Position numbers and translations under genes: made by a program. The notes below the pieces were generated by a model that did no database searches, was not told the DNA's origin, and saw nothing but the letters and a program-made list of their open reading frames with translations. From Hyunsoonleella pacifica (GTDB taxonomy: Bacteria > Bacteroidota > Bacteroidia > Flavobacteriales > Flavobacteriaceae), in the NCBI RefSeq assembly GCF_004310335.1, contig NZ_SIRS01000004.1, forward strand, positions 1 through 64,000: DNA of 64,000 bases, in the 5' to 3' direction. The number at the start of each line of letters is the position of its first letter. Position 1 is the stretch's first letter. This document shows positions 9,425 through 18,962 of the stretch, piece by piece.

Positions 9425-9838
9425 ATGGAATTCGAAAAGTCTCCCTATTTTGAGATCTATAAGCCATATAAATTAAAACTCGTCTTTGGCAATTATTATT
9501 TCTGCAAAAATCTAGTTATTGGAGAATTATTTGAAGGAACTCATTTTAACTGGAGTATGGCAAAAATCTTAATATCAGAAATCCATAACCATTATGGCAA
9601 AAAAGCTAAAGTTTGCTATATCGCAAACAGAATAAATGCCTATTCTATTGATCCTCAAAACTGGTTAAGAATTGAAAAAGAATCTGATATTTTGATTGCT
9701 AGTGCTATAGTAGTTTATAATAAAGCATCATATATCAATGCTTCTTTAGAAAAACATTTTACTCAAAAGAGTATTAAACGGTGTCTTTCACTAGACGAAG
9801 CATTAGATTGGGTTACAAACTTGAAAGAGTTTAACTAA
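9425..9838 (+). CDS. Conserved hypothetical protein, STAS-like fold possible
   Basis: This 137-residue soluble protein has no signal peptide or transmembrane segment. An alternating strand/helix pattern (LKLVFGNYYFCKNLVIGELFEG, a helix MAKILISEIHNHYG, strand KVCYIANRINAYSI, strand ILIASAIVVY, C-terminal helix LDEALDWVTNL) suggests a small alpha/beta domain like SpoIIAA/STAS proteins of Bacteroidota. No catalytic motif is visible. Its 3' end overlaps the convergent rnz gene by 8 bases. The fold assignment is tentative. Confidence 0.65.
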   Translation: MEFEKSPYFEIYKPYKLKLVFGNYYFCKNLVIGELFEGTHFNWSMAKILISEIHNHYGKKAKVCYIANRINAYSIDPQNWLRIEKESDILIASAIVVYNKASYINASLEKHFTQKSIKRCLSLDEALDWVTNLKEFN

Positions 9839-10739
9839 AATGAAAATGCTTCCCATCCTCAGCTAGCTTCACATTTGTAAATACAGTTTTAGCTTCAGTT
9901 TTAAACATTTCTAAATCTGGGTAACGGGACGAATAATGACCTAGAATAAGCGTACCTGCATTTGCCTGTTTTGCTATGCTAGCAGCCTCCTTGGCAGTTG
10001 AGTGTTTAGTTTTAGGAGCAAGGTGTGCATGGGCCTCTAAGAAAGTAGACTCATGGTATAAGACATCAACATTTTTTATAATAGGCACTATAGCCTCCCT
10101 ATAAATAGTATCGCTACAAAAGGCATAGCTTTTTGCTTTTTTAGGTGCAAAAGTTACAGCTTCGTTTTTAATTAAAACACCATCTTCATTAGTAACATCA
10201 AAACCTTGTTTTAGCTTTCGAAAATAAGCCGTATTTATATTTGCTTCTTGTACTGCATCAATGTTTATCCTCCTATCTCCCTTCTTTTCTTTAAACAAGT
10301 AACCGTTTGTATAAATACGGTGTTCAAGAGGAATAGTATAAACTTCTACTTTATCATCTTCAAAAATTAATTGTGACTCTGTAGAAGACAATTCATGAAA
10401 ACACAACTTATAATTCGTCCAAGAGTCTGCTAACTTCATTTGTAATGTAATCACTTCCTTAATGCCTTTTGGCCCATAGATATGTAAATCTGCTTCTCGT
10501 GTTAACAGCCGAAATGTAGATACCAAACCTGCTAAACCATAAAAATGATCTCCATGCAAATGAGAAATAAAAATATGCTTAATGCGATTAAATTTAACCT
10601 TATGCTTACGTAACTGAACCTGTGTACCTTCTCCACAATCAATTAAAAACATATGGTTACATATTTCTAGAATTTGAGCAGTAGTATTTCCTAAAGTTCT
10701 TGGTGTTGCACTGTAGCAGCCTAAAATGGTTAATCTCAT
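9831..10739 (-). CDS. rnz: Ribonuclease Z
   Basis: This 302-residue metallo-beta-lactamase-fold enzyme removes the 3' trailer of tRNA precursors. The zinc-binding motif HLHGDH (about residue 60) follows the glycine-rich N-terminus LGCYSATPRTLGNTTAQ. Further metal ligands are seen in FCSDT, YHEST, HSTAKEAA and LGHYSSRYPD. The length is that of the short RNase Z form. It is the last gene of a minus-strand run pyrR, pyrB, small STAS-like gene, rnz, with gaps of 3 to 7 bases, so they are probably cotranscribed. Confidence 0.95.
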   Translation of the reverse strand: MRLTILGCYSATPRTLGNTTAQILEICNHMFLIDCGEGTQVQLRKHKVKFNRIKHIFISHLHGDHFYGLAGLVSTFRLLTREADLHIYGPKGIKEVITLQMKLADSWTNYKLCFHELSSTESQLIFEDDKVEVYTIPLEHRIYTNGYLFKEKKGDRRINIDAVQEANINTAYFRKLKQGFDVTNEDGVLIKNEAVTFAPKKAKSYAFCSDTIYREAIVPIIKNVDVLYHESTFLEAHAHLAPKTKHSTAKEAASIAKQANAGTLILGHYSSRYPDLEMFKTEAKTVFTNVKLAEDGKHFHFS

Positions 10740-10745
10740 AATTTA

Positions 10746-11078
10746 TTAAAGGCCTAAGTCACGTTCCATTTCTTCCATCTCAATAATATCAAAAGCTTCC
10801 TGTTGTGTTGGTACTACAATAAGTTCCTCTGGAATTTTATCTAAATCAATTTTATCAGAAACGATGACAAATGAATGCTTTTTACCTCTATGGATATTTG
10901 AAATTTGAAGAAACTCTGTAATATCAGCTATATTAATTTTTTCTAAAGAAGTAAGCACAGTAATTATATTACCGTTTTTAAATTTAGGATATAAAGCCTC
11001 GAGCTTTTTAACCAACTCAACAACTGTAACCTTTTCTTGAGTTATAATGGTTATATTACCTCTTTTATCAATAATCAT
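10746..11078 (-). CDS. Small conserved protein between pyrB and rnz, STAS-like
   Basis: A 110-residue soluble protein with pattern GNITIITQEKVTVVELVKKLEALYPKF, then NIITVLTSLEKINIADITEFLQIS, then HSFVIVSDKIDLDKIP, and an acidic tail IIEMEEMERDLGL. The strand/helix order resembles a STAS or ribonuclease-Z-associated small domain, but no active-site motif is visible. It starts 3 bases after pyrB ends and ends 6 bases before rnz starts, so translation within one operon is likely. Function unknown. Confidence 0.75.
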   Translation of the reverse strand: MIIDKRGNITIITQEKVTVVELVKKLEALYPKFKNGNIITVLTSLEKINIADITEFLQISNIHRGKKHSFVIVSDKIDLDKIPEELIVVPTQQEAFDIIEMEEMERDLGL

Positions 11079-11081
11079 GGT

Positions 11082-12011
11082 TTACTGTTTTATTTTTGAA
11101 GCTAATAAATAAATCACAGCCATCCTAACTGCAACTCCATTTTGCACCTGATCTAGTATAATGGCTTGTTTAGAATCTGCCACATCGCTAGTAATTTCTA
11201 CTCCACGATTTATCGGACCTGGATGCATTATAGTAATTTCTTTATTTAAATTATCCAGTAACTCTTTATTAACACCATATTGCTGGGTATATTCTCTAGT
11301 TGATGGAAAATAACTTATATCCATACGCTCGTTTTGTACACGAAGCATATTTGCTACATCACACCAATTAAGCGCTTTTATCAGATTTGTTTCAACTTTT
11401 ACCCCCAATTTATCAATATACTTTGGAATTAAAGTTTTAGGTCCGCAAACCATTACTTCTGCGCCTTGTAGTTGTAATGCAAAAATATTAGAAAGCGCCA
11501 CTCTACTATGCAATATATCTCCAACTATAACCACTTTCTTTCCTTTAACTTTACCTAATTTTTCACGAATAGAATAAGAATCTAATAAAGCTTGTGTCGG
11601 GTGTTCATGCGCGCCATCTCCAGCATTAATAATGCTGGCATTAACATGCTTTGATAAAAATACGCCTGCACCAGGATTAGGGTGTCTCATCACTACCATA
11701 TCAACTTTCATAGATAAGATATTATTCACTGTATCTATTAAAGTTTCTCCTTTTTTTACTGAAGACTGACTTGATGAAAAATTTATCACATCAGCAGATA
11801 ATCGCTTTTCTGCAAGTTCAAAAGAAAGTTTAGTTCTTGTAGAGTTTTCAAAAAATAAATTAGCTATAGTAATATCTCTTAAGGAAGGTACTTTTTTTAT
11901 TGGTCTATTAATAACCTCTTTAAAGTGGTCTGCTGTTTCAAAAATAAGTTGAATATCTTCTTCATTAAGATATTTTATTCCCAGTAAGTGATTTACACTT
12001 AATTCGCTCAT
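11082..12011 (-). CDS. pyrB: Aspartate carbamoyltransferase catalytic subunit
   Basis: This 309-residue enzyme condenses carbamoyl phosphate with aspartate, the committed step of pyrimidine synthesis. Family motifs are intact: FFENSTRTKLSFE (carbamoyl-phosphate loop), SSVKKGETLIDT, MRHPNPG, HEHPTQALLD, and the aspartate-binding HPGPINRGVEI. No regulatory subunit gene (pyrI) is adjacent. pyrR lies 7 bases upstream, so the pair forms a pyrimidine operon. Confidence 0.97.
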   Translation of the reverse strand: MSELSVNHLLGIKYLNEEDIQLIFETADHFKEVINRPIKKVPSLRDITIANLFFENSTRTKLSFELAEKRLSADVINFSSSQSSVKKGETLIDTVNNILSMKVDMVVMRHPNPGAGVFLSKHVNASIINAGDGAHEHPTQALLDSYSIREKLGKVKGKKVVIVGDILHSRVALSNIFALQLQGAEVMVCGPKTLIPKYIDKLGVKVETNLIKALNWCDVANMLRVQNERMDISYFPSTREYTQQYGVNKELLDNLNKEITIMHPGPINRGVEITSDVADSKQAIILDQVQNGVAVRMAVIYLLASKIKQ

Positions 12012-12018
12012 TTAATTT

Positions 12019-12558
12019 TTATTTATCAATTAAGTACACTGAGTCTTCTTTATCATGCTCTTCCCAGTTTACTTTTACTTTTTCACTATTTATAACATCT
12101 ACTTGCCTACCTCGGTAATCAGGTTGAATTGGTAAGTGCCTGCTAAAGCGTCTATCTATCAATGTTAGTAATTCAATTTCATTTGGTCTACCAAAAGATT
12201 GTACTGCAGTTAAAGCTGCCCTAATACTTCTTCCCGTATACAATACATCGTCAATAAAAACGATGTTCTTATCTTCAACCAAAAAATCTATTTTTGTTTT
12301 ATTAGCTTCAAGTGGTTTATCGCTTCTTCTAAAATCATCACGATAAAATGTAATATCTAAGTACCCTAACTTTATGTCCTTTACACTATAATCATCCTTA
12401 AGAATTTTTGCAATTCTATCAGCTAAATATATACCACGAGGCTGCAGTCCTATTAAAACTGTATTAGAGAAATCGTTGTGTTTTTCAATTAGTTGACAAG
12501 CCAATCGATGAAGAATGATGTTTACCTCTTTTGCGTTAAGTAAAACTTTCTGACTCAT
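12019..12558 (-). CDS. pyrR: Bifunctional PyrR: pyr regulator / uracil phosphoribosyltransferase
   Basis: This 179-residue type I phosphoribosyltransferase has a clear PRPP-binding loop (NIVFIDDVLYTGRSIRAAL), the N-terminal LIGLQPRGIYLADRIA segment, and the family ending typical of PyrR. In Gram-positive bacteria PyrR binds pyr mRNA to control attenuation. I see no attenuator in the short leader here, so in this organism it may act mainly as a UPRTase or by another mechanism. It heads the minus-strand run pyrR-pyrB-small gene-rnz. Confidence 0.95.
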   Translation of the reverse strand: MSQKVLLNAKEVNIILHRLACQLIEKHNDFSNTVLIGLQPRGIYLADRIAKILKDDYSVKDIKLGYLDITFYRDDFRRSDKPLEANKTKIDFLVEDKNIVFIDDVLYTGRSIRAALTAVQSFGRPNEIELLTLIDRRFSRHLPIQPDYRGRQVDVINSEKVKVNWEEHDKEDSVYLIDK

Positions 12559-12583
12559 ATACTACCCAAACGTGTTTGGAGTA

Positions 12584-12591
12584 CAAAGGTA
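12584..12591 (-). promoter_or_regulatory. -7 element for pyrR operon
   Basis: On the minus strand the sequence TACCTTTG fits the Bacteroidota -7 consensus TAnnTTTG and lies 25 bases upstream of the pyrR ATG, implying a leader of about 20 bases. No clear -33 TTG is seen at the ideal distance. Confidence 0.6.
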
Positions 12592-12672
12592 ATGCAAAAA
12601 TTTATAATGCCTAGAGTTTAACTTGTTTTATAAAAACCACATTATTGATTTAGTTTTTAAATGGTATTGCAT

Positions 12673-12680
12673 TAATTTTG
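12673..12680 (+). promoter_or_regulatory. -7 element for the Nudix gene
   Basis: TAATTTTG is a perfect TAnnTTTG match. A TTG lies 25 bases further upstream, slightly beyond the usual spacing. The element shows that an in-frame TTG at 12678 is inside the promoter and cannot be the start codon. Confidence 0.6.
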
Positions 12681-12698
12681 TATGGGTGCATAATAATT

Positions 12699-13259
12699 AT
12701 GAATAGTATGGATGAATTTATTGATGTTGTAACTAAAGATGGGAAATTAACTGGAAGGCGTGAATTAAAATCTATTATTCATAAAGAAGGGCTATATCAT
12801 CACACAGCTCATGTTTGGTTATATACTAAAGACAAAAAAATTCTTTTAGCACAGAGATCATCTAAAAAATCCATTTGTCCATTGCTTTGGGATGTTTCAG
12901 TGGCTGGGCATATTGATGCAGGAGAAACAGCGAAACAAGCAGCTATTAGGGAAACGCTAGAAGAAATTGGCTTAAAACTTATAGAAAACGACTTAAATTT
13001 AATTGGCATTTTTAAATGCTTTCAAAACTACGATAACGGCTTAATTGACAATGAGTTTCACAACACTTTTATTGGCGAATTAAAAGTACCTTTACCTGAA
13101 TTAACACCTCAAGAAGACGAAGTTGAAGCACTTAAACTAGTATCATTTAAAGAATTTGAATACTTTTTAGAACATATTGGTAAAGACATGCATTTTGTAG
13201 CAATCAATAAAGCATATTATCAAGAAGTATATCAAAAAATAAGAATGCAAATCGTCTAA
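12699..13259 (+). CDS. Nudix hydrolase (isopentenyl-diphosphate isomerase-like subgroup)
   Basis: This is a protein of about 186 residues. The complete Nudix box (G, five residues, E, seven residues, REtLEEiGL) begins at GHIDAGETAKQAAIRETLEE, about residue 73. The N-terminal part (DEFIDVVTKDGKLTGRRELKSIIHKEGLYHHTAHVWLY) is characteristic of YfcD/IDI-like Nudix proteins, which hydrolyse a nucleoside diphosphate-linked or related pyrophosphate substrate. The true substrate cannot be told from sequence. I use the ATG at 12699 because longer in-frame starts fall in the -7 promoter element; the ATG at 12708 is an alternative. Confidence 0.88.
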   Translation: MNSMDEFIDVVTKDGKLTGRRELKSIIHKEGLYHHTAHVWLYTKDKKILLAQRSSKKSICPLLWDVSVAGHIDAGETAKQAAIRETLEEIGLKLIENDLNLIGIFKCFQNYDNGLIDNEFHNTFIGELKVPLPELTPQEDEVEALKLVSFKEFEYFLEHIGKDMHFVAINKAYYQEVYQKIRMQIV

Positions 13260-13283
13260 TTTTCACTCTAGTTTAAAACATAA

Positions 13284-13312
13284 ATCTTGCTTATATTTAC
13301 AGAAAGCAAGAT
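13284..13312 (+). promoter_or_regulatory. Inverted repeat in the carboxylase operon leader
   Basis: ATCTTGCTT and AAGCAAGAT form a perfect 9-bp inverted repeat with an 11-base centre that contains TATATTTA, one mismatch from the -7 consensus. The right arm ends 4 bases before the ATG at 13317. It is either an operator straddling the promoter or an RNA hairpin at the ribosome-binding region. Confidence 0.45.
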
Positions 13313-13316
13313 ACTT

Positions 13317-13802
13317 ATGAGTGAGAATTTAAAAGCTAAAGTCAATACTGATTTTGAATTTGACATTAATTTAGATGATGTTTCCAACCTAGATATTACT
13401 AAACTTTCTAACTCAAATTATCATCTACTTCACAACAACAAATCATTTCATTGTGATATTGTTGGTTCTGATTTTAGTGAAAAAACATATCAAGTTTCAG
13501 TAAATAATACATTATATAATGTAGAACTTTTTAATGATTTAGATACACTTATAAAGGAGATGGGGTTTTCTATTGAATCTAAAAAAACAATTTCTTCAAT
13601 TACTGCACCAATGCCAGGTTTAATACTTGAAATAAATATTGAAGTTGGACAAGAAATAAAAGAAAACGACACATTACTTATACTTGAAGCTATGAAAATG
13701 GAAAACAGTATTACCTCACCAATTGACGGTATAATAAAAGCTATTCACTCAAAAAAAGGAGATGCTGTAGAAAAAGGTCAACTAATTATAGAATTTGAAT
13801 AA
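13317..13802 (+). CDS. Biotin carboxyl carrier protein of acyl-CoA carboxylase
   Basis: This is a protein of about 161 residues. The C-terminal biotinyl domain (about 86-161) carries the biotin attachment motif EAMKMENS, with the biotinylated lysine at about residue 127, and the swinging-domain hallmark TAPMPGLI. The N-terminal 80 residues are a family-specific linker region. The ATG at 13317 is preferred over a longer in-frame reading that starts inside the upstream inverted repeat. It is the first gene of a carrier, biotin carboxylase, carboxyltransferase operon, with only 2 bases to the next gene. Confidence 0.92.
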   Translation: MSENLKAKVNTDFEFDINLDDVSNLDITKLSNSNYHLLHNNKSFHCDIVGSDFSEKTYQVSVNNTLYNVELFNDLDTLIKEMGFSIESKKTISSITAPMPGLILEINIEVGQEIKENDTLLILEAMKMENSITSPIDGIIKAIHSKKGDAVEKGQLIIEFE

Positions 13803-13804
13803 AT

Positions 13805-15247
13805 ATGAAAAAAATTCTTGTTGCTAACAGAGGAGAAATAGCACTACGTGTGATGAAAACTGCAAAAAAAATGGGTATTAATACTGTTGCAGTGTTTTCA
13901 ACAATAGATAGAAACGCTCCACATGTAAAATTTGCTGATGAAGCTGTTTGTATAGGAGAAGCACCTTCAAATAAATCTTATCTAAGAGGTAGTAAAATTA
14001 TTGAAGTTGCTAAAAGCTTAAATGTTGATGGTATTCATCCTGGTTATGGTTTTTTAAGTGAAAATGCTGATTTTGCTGAATTATGTGAGAAGAATAATAT
14101 CATTTTTATAGGACCTCGTTCTAAAGCCATCAAAATTATGGGGAGTAAGCTTGCCGCTAAGGAAGCTGTTAAGAAATATAGTATCCCAATGGTACCTGGA
14201 ATTGATGAGGCTATTACAGATGTTGCAAAAGCCAAGGAAATTGCCAAACAAATAGGCTTTCCTATTTTGATAAAAGCTTCAGCAGGTGGCGGAGGAAAAG
14301 GGATGCGTATTGTTGAAAAAGAAAAAGATTTAGAATCTCAAATGAATCGTGCCATCAGTGAAGCCATTTCTGCTTTTGGAGATGGCTCAGTATTTATAGA
14401 GAAATATGTTAGTTCTCCTAGGCATATTGAAATTCAAGTGATGGCTGATAGCCATGGCAATATTCTCCATTTTTTTGAAAGAGAATGTAGTATCCAACGA
14501 CGTCATCAAAAAGTAGTTGAGGAAGCACCATCATCTGTATTAACTCCTGATTTGCGTGAAAAAATGGGACAAGCAGCTGTAAGAGTCGCTAAATCTTGTG
14601 ATTATCTTGGTGCAGGTACTGTTGAGTTTTTATTGGATGCAGATCATAATTTCTATTTTCTAGAAATGAATACAAGACTACAAGTTGAGCATCCTGTAAC
14701 TGAAATTATTACAGGAGTAGACTTAGTAGAACTCCAAATTAAAGTCGCTAGAGGAGAAAAGCTTAACCTTAAACAAGAAGATTTAAAAATAGAGGGACAC
14801 GCTCTAGAATTAAGAGTTTACGCCGAAGACCCTTTGAATGATTTTCTTCCAAGCATAGGTCATTTAGAGGTCTACAATCTCCCAGCTGGACAAGGTATTC
14901 GCGTAGATAATGGTTATGAAGCTGGCATGGATATACCAATTTATTATGATCCAATGCTATCCAAACTCATTACATATGGAGCTACTAGAGAAGAAGCCAT
15001 TATGCTTATGGTTGAAGCTATTAATAATTATAAAATTAAAGGAGTAGAAACTACACTATCTTTCGGCAAATATGTTTGCGAACATGACGCTTTTACTTCA
15101 GGAAAGTTTGATACGCACTTTGTAAAAAACTATTATTCTCCTGATGTTTTGAAAACAATAACTGTGACTGAAGCCAAAATTGCTGCCTTTATTGCTGTAA
15201 AACAATATCTAGAAGATAAAAAAGTACTTCGTTTACCTACCAACTAA
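13805..15247 (+). CDS. accC: Biotin carboxylase subunit of acyl-CoA carboxylase
   Basis: This 480-residue ATP-grasp enzyme uses ATP and bicarbonate to carboxylate biotin on the carrier encoded just upstream. The three biotin-carboxylase domains are evident: N-terminal [18 protein letters not shown]-grasp with the glycine-rich loop [45 protein letters not shown] and [14 protein letters not shown], then the C-terminal domain ELRVYAEDP. Catalytic residues around the RLQVEH motif are intact. The partner carboxyltransferase gene suggests propionyl-CoA or a related acyl-CoA as the final acceptor, not acetyl-CoA. Confidence 0.95.
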   Translation: MKKILVANRGEIALRVMKTAKKMGINTVAVFSTIDRNAPHVKFADEAVCIGEAPSNKSYLRGSKIIEVAKSLNVDGIHPGYGFLSENADFAELCEKNNIIFIGPRSKAIKIMGSKLAAKEAVKKYSIPMVPGIDEAITDVAKAKEIAKQIGFPILIKASAGGGGKGMRIVEKEKDLESQMNRAISEAISAFGDGSVFIEKYVSSPRHIEIQVMADSHGNILHFFERECSIQRRHQKVVEEAPSSVLTPDLREKMGQAAVRVAKSCDYLGAGTVEFLLDADHNFYFLEMNTRLQVEHPVTEIITGVDLVELQIKVARGEKLNLKQEDLKIEGHALELRVYAEDPLNDFLPSIGHLEVYNLPAGQGIRVDNGYEAGMDIPIYYDPMLSKLITYGATREEAIMLMVEAINNYKIKGVETTLSFGKYVCEHDAFTSGKFDTHFVKNYYSPDVLKTITVTEAKIAAFIAVKQYLEDKKVLRLPTN

Positions 15248-15254
15248 AACTCTT

Positions 15255-16805
15255 ATGGATTCAAAACAAGATAAAATTGATAAACTCAATGAGCGTATTG
15301 CACTCTCAAAACTTGGAGGAGGGCAAAAACGTATTGATAAACAACATACTAACAAAAAGCTTACAGCCAGAGAACGTATTGATTATCTCTTAGATGAAAG
15401 TTCTTTTGAAGAGATTGGAGCATTAGTAACGCACAGATCTACTGATTTTGGGATGGAGGATCAAATAATTTATGGAGATGGTGTAGTTACTGGTTACGGT
15501 ACTATAAATAGCAGACTTGTTTATGTTTATGCTCAAGATTTTACAGTTTTTGGCGGCTCATTATCCGAAACCCATGCTGAAAAGATTTGTAAGGTTATGG
15601 ATATGGCTTTAAAGGTAGGTGCACCCATTATAGGACTGAATGACTCTGGAGGAGCCCGTATTCAAGAAGGTGTACGCTCTTTAGGTGGCTATGCTGATAT
15701 ATTTTACAGAAATGTACAAGCTTCGGGTGTAATTCCTCAAATTTCTGCTGTGATGGGACCTTGTGCAGGTGGAGCAGTATACTCACCCGCTATGACGGAT
15801 TTTATTATTATGGTAGAACAAACAAGTTATATGTTTGTAACTGGACCAAACGTTGTAAAAACTGTTACTAATGAAGAAGTAACAAGTGAAGAGTTAGGTG
15901 GTGCCCAAACACATGCTACTAAATCTGGTGTAGCTCATAAGATATCTTCTAATGATGTGGAATGCTTAGAAGATATAAAAAGTATGCTTAGCTATCTACC
16001 ACAAAACAACACACAAACTACAAAACAGGTTAACTACCCCTTGAAAGATGAGGTTAGAGATGTTTTATCAAACATTGTACCTAATAACCCAAACAAACCT
16101 TATGATATGCATGAGGTTATTACTGGTATTATTGATGAAGATTCTTTTTATGAAATTCATAAAGAATATGCTGAAAGTATTATAGTAGGTTTTGCAAGAT
16201 TAGGAGGTCAAAGTATTGGTATAGTCGCAAACCAACCAATGGCTTTTGCTGGGGTTTTAGATGTTAATAGCTCAAAAAAGGCAGCACGTTTTGTACGTTT
16301 TTGCGACTGTTTTAACATTCCGCTACTTGTACTTGTTGACGTTCCAGGTTTCTTACCGGGAACAGATCAAGAATGGAACGGTATTATTGTGCATGGCGCT
16401 AAATTATTATACGCTTTGAGTGAAGCTACAGTACCAAGAGTTACAGTTATTACAAGAAAAGCCTATGGAGGCGCTTATGATGTAATGAACTCTAAACATA
16501 TAGGTGCAGACTTTAATTTTGCATGGCCAGGAGCAGAAATTGCTGTTATGGGTGCAAAAGGCGCAAGTGAAATTATTTTTAAAAGAGAAATTTCTGCGGC
16601 TGAAAATCCAAAGGAAAAATTAGCTGAAAAAGAGGCAGAATATGCTACTAAATTTGCAAATCCTTATCGTGCTGCAAAACGTGGATTTATTGATGAAGTA
16701 ATTCTTCCTAAGCATACCAGAAGAAAATTATTAAAAGCATTTGCTAGTTTAAAAAATAAACAAATAAATAGTCCCAAACGTAAGCACGGTAATATTCCAC
16801 TTTAA
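15255..16805 (+). CDS. Acyl-CoA carboxylase carboxyltransferase (propionyl-CoA carboxylase beta-type)
   Basis: This 516-residue crotonase-fold carboxyltransferase is of the fused alpha/beta type used by propionyl-/methylmalonyl-CoA carboxylases. Motifs include the N-terminal [19 protein letters not shown], the two oxyanion regions [14 protein letters not shown] and [13 protein letters not shown], and the C-terminal [18 protein letters not shown] and [11 protein letters not shown]. It transfers the carboxyl group from biotin to the acyl-CoA, probably propionyl-CoA from odd-chain fatty acid and branched-chain amino acid breakdown, towards methylmalonyl-CoA. Substrate choice is inferred from family resemblance. 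A terminator follows. Confidence 0.93.
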   Translation: MDSKQDKIDKLNERIALSKLGGGQKRIDKQHTNKKLTARERIDYLLDESSFEEIGALVTHRSTDFGMEDQIIYGDGVVTGYGTINSRLVYVYAQDFTVFGGSLSETHAEKICKVMDMALKVGAPIIGLNDSGGARIQEGVRSLGGYADIFYRNVQASGVIPQISAVMGPCAGGAVYSPAMTDFIIMVEQTSYMFVTGPNVVKTVTNEEVTSEELGGAQTHATKSGVAHKISSNDVECLEDIKSMLSYLPQNNTQTTKQVNYPLKDEVRDVLSNIVPNNPNKPYDMHEVITGIIDEDSFYEIHKEYAESIIVGFARLGGQSIGIVANQPMAFAGVLDVNSSKKAARFVRFCDCFNIPLLVLVDVPGFLPGTDQEWNGIIVHGAKLLYALSEATVPRVTVITRKAYGGAYDVMNSKHIGADFNFAWPGAEIAVMGAKGASEIIFKREISAAENPKEKLAEKEAEYATKFANPYRAAKRGFIDEVILPKHTRRKLLKAFASLKNKQINSPKRKHGNIPL

Positions 16806-16835
16806 TTAATTATCATCACTAAACCATATAAACAG

Positions 16836-16865
16836 GAAAAGGAGTTTAAAAATAAACCCCTTTTC
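16836..16865 (+). terminator. Terminator of the carboxylase operon
   Basis: A 13-bp stem with a single mismatch (GAAAAGGAGTTTA with TAAACCCCTTTTC) has an AAAA loop and lies 30 bases after the carboxyltransferase stop. Confidence 0.75.
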
Positions 16866-17125
16866 TAGCTGTAATCAATAAACTACTTTTTGAGCAGTTT
16901 AAGTAATTAATTAAACAATCTTACTTTTAATTAAAATGAATTAATAACCAACCCTTGCATATTAATTTCTATTTTAATTCTCCCTAATAGAAACTGTAAG
17001 ATGCCTTTCCCAAATTAATTAACATTGATAATAGCATTTGCACAAATGTCTAAAAAAAGCAGAGGTAATCATTAATTTTTCACTACGCATTTAGTACGCA
17101 AAGTTATTTTTTGTGTGAAAAAAAC
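16866..17125. other. Intergenic region with no recognised gene
   Basis: AT-rich spacer between the carboxylase terminator and the 3' end of the minus-strand TPR/LuxR regulator. A TACGCA direct pair near 17085-17100 is the only small structure seen. No ORF, RNA gene or promoter consensus is evident. Confidence 0.6.
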
Positions 17126-18730
17126 CTAAACACTGTAGTTTCCCGTGTTTGTTTTTTCAGAAAATGTACTACACAAATATTCAATAAGCGTGAATTTTTC
17201 CCTATTAAATCCTATTTTCTTTACAATGCGATAGCGTCTACTTTCAACTGATCGAATTGAACTATTAAGAAACACAGAAATTTCCTTATTAGTGAACCCT
17301 ACATAAACATAATAACAGATAATAATCTCTGTTTTATTTAATTCTGGATGTAGCTTTTTAACTTCACTAAAAAATTTACTATTCAAATCATTTACTAAAT
17401 CAAAATGTCCTTCGCCCTTATCTATAATAGCAGACGAATTAACACGAATATCCGTATAAAGATTTTTTATTCTCGTTTTTTGATCCTCAAGTGAATTTTC
17501 CGTGGCTATATCCTTAATTTCATTTTTTAAATGCTTCAAATATTCTTCAAGTCCGTGCATTTTTAGAGCCAGCTGTTCATTGTTAGACCTTATGAAAGAT
17601 AAATTATCAACTTCGTTTGAAACTTTGTGTAATTTTTTCTTTTGTTTTTTGTAAAACACAAAATATATCAGGCTTGAAAGTATTAAAACCATAAGCAATA
17701 CAAGAACCAAAACCACATTACGTTTTCTTTTTGTACGCTCCGTATTCAACTCATCTTCTGATAATCTCATGGATCGGCTAATATCTGTTGTTGCGATCAA
17801 TTGTGTTTGTAACATTTCGTCTTCATAATTTCTGAGTGAGTCTAAATAGACATCAGCCATATCATAGTCTTTAATAATCCTATGTAAATCGACACAAGTG
17901 TTATAGTATTTAATTACATAACTTTGGTCAAGATGAGCTAATTCTTTTCTAGCCTGTAACAAATAAAATTTACATGAATCCAATTGTTGTTCATCCAAAA
18001 AATAATCTGCCAAACTAGTATTTATGGTAGCTTCAAAGCTTTTGTAATTACTAGTTGGCGCGCTAGGTATTTCTGAAGTAGTTTTAAACTCCTTAAAATA
18101 CTTTCGAGCTTTATCAATACTGTCAACTTCAATATAACCTAAAGACAATTGTGCAGTGGCGTCCATATATATATAAGCATCTTCTTCAAGTACCTGTTTA
18201 TATTTATCTAAATTTGGCAGGATCATATTTGTCGCTTCTACAAATTGGCCATCTAAAAAAGCCATTTGTGCCTTTAGAAGCCCAACCTCGTATAGCCAAA
18301 TAGTATTATCACAAGTCTCAAAACACGTTTTTGCCTTACCCAAATAACTTAAGGCCAAGCTATTATCTACAGAGGGATCATACAATTCTCTAAATAACTG
18401 TATATATGCGTAACCTGCATTAAAATAATCATTATCCTTTTCAGCATAACTTAGCGCTTTATTAAAACTTTGAATAGCCTTAATGCTGTTGTTGTCATAA
18501 CCATGAATAAGCCCCTGAATTATATAATAGTCAGCAATATACCCATCAATATAATCTTCCAAGGGACGTGGTATTGAATCTAGAAAAACTTGAGCATTTT
18601 GCGAAATTTGCAAATTATCACCAGCTTCGAATATGTAATCTACATAGTGTGATCTCTCCTGGGCAATAGAAAGTTGAGAGATAAAAAGAAATAATAGATT
18701 AATTACTATTTTGTTATATACTTTATTCAT
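17126..18730 (-). CDS. Membrane-anchored TPR protein with C-terminal LuxR-type HTH
   Basis: This 534-residue protein has an N-terminal signal peptide (residues 1-23), a long TPR-like helical region (about 40-320), one transmembrane helix (about 336-356, VVLVLVLLMVLILSSLIYFV) and a basic stop-transfer KKQKKK. A coiled coil follows (about 365-420), then a C-terminal helix-turn-helix (LNKTEIIICYYVYVGFTNKEISVFLNSSIRSVESRRYRIVKK). This is the common Bacteroidota architecture in which periplasmic TPRs are joined through the membrane to a LuxR-like DNA-binding domain. It presumably senses an envelope signal and regulates nearby genes; the divergent MFS gene is a candidate target, by position only. 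Confidence 0.85.
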   Translation of the reverse strand: MNKVYNKIVINLLFLFISQLSIAQERSHYVDYIFEAGDNLQISQNAQVFLDSIPRPLEDYIDGYIADYYIIQGLIHGYDNNSIKAIQSFNKALSYAEKDNDYFNAGYAYIQLFRELYDPSVDNSLALSYLGKAKTCFETCDNTIWLYEVGLLKAQMAFLDGQFVEATNMILPNLDKYKQVLEEDAYIYMDATAQLSLGYIEVDSIDKARKYFKEFKTTSEIPSAPTSNYKSFEATINTSLADYFLDEQQLDSCKFYLLQARKELAHLDQSYVIKYYNTCVDLHRIIKDYDMADVYLDSLRNYEDEMLQTQLIATTDISRSMRLSEDELNTERTKRKRNVVLVLVLLMVLILSSLIYFVFYKKQKKKLHKVSNEVDNLSFIRSNNEQLALKMHGLEEYLKHLKNEIKDIATENSLEDQKTRIKNLYTDIRVNSSAIIDKGEGHFDLVNDLNSKFFSEVKKLHPELNKTEIIICYYVYVGFTNKEISVFLNSSIRSVESRRYRIVKKIGFNREKFTLIEYLCSTFSEKTNTGNYSV

Positions 18731-18950
18731 AGATATATATTCATAAAACTATTAATTTATAATTTCACTACAAATTAATATAACTCAATCCTTATCTTTT
18801 TTTACTAAAAAATACTTAAATTATTTATACTTTATTTGAAAAATGACAAAATACCTACACATTACCCATTTAATTATGATACAAATTATATTAAAAACTT
18901 AGTTACAATCCATTTTATTATAAAATCATTAATAAAGGGGTTAAATATTA

Positions 18951-18958
18951 TACTTTTG
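18951..18958 (+). promoter_or_regulatory. -7 element abutting the MFS start codon
   Basis: TACTTTTG is a perfect TAnnTTTG match and ends only 4 bases before the ATG at 18963. TTA sits 19 bases upstream in place of the -33 TTG. Transcription from here would give a leaderless or near-leaderless mRNA. Confidence 0.6.
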
Positions 18959-18962
18959 CAGG

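Noticed and set aside
12019-12600. PyrR-binding attenuator in the pyr operon leader
   Set aside because: The predicted leader is only about 20 bases and contains no terminator/antiterminator pair.
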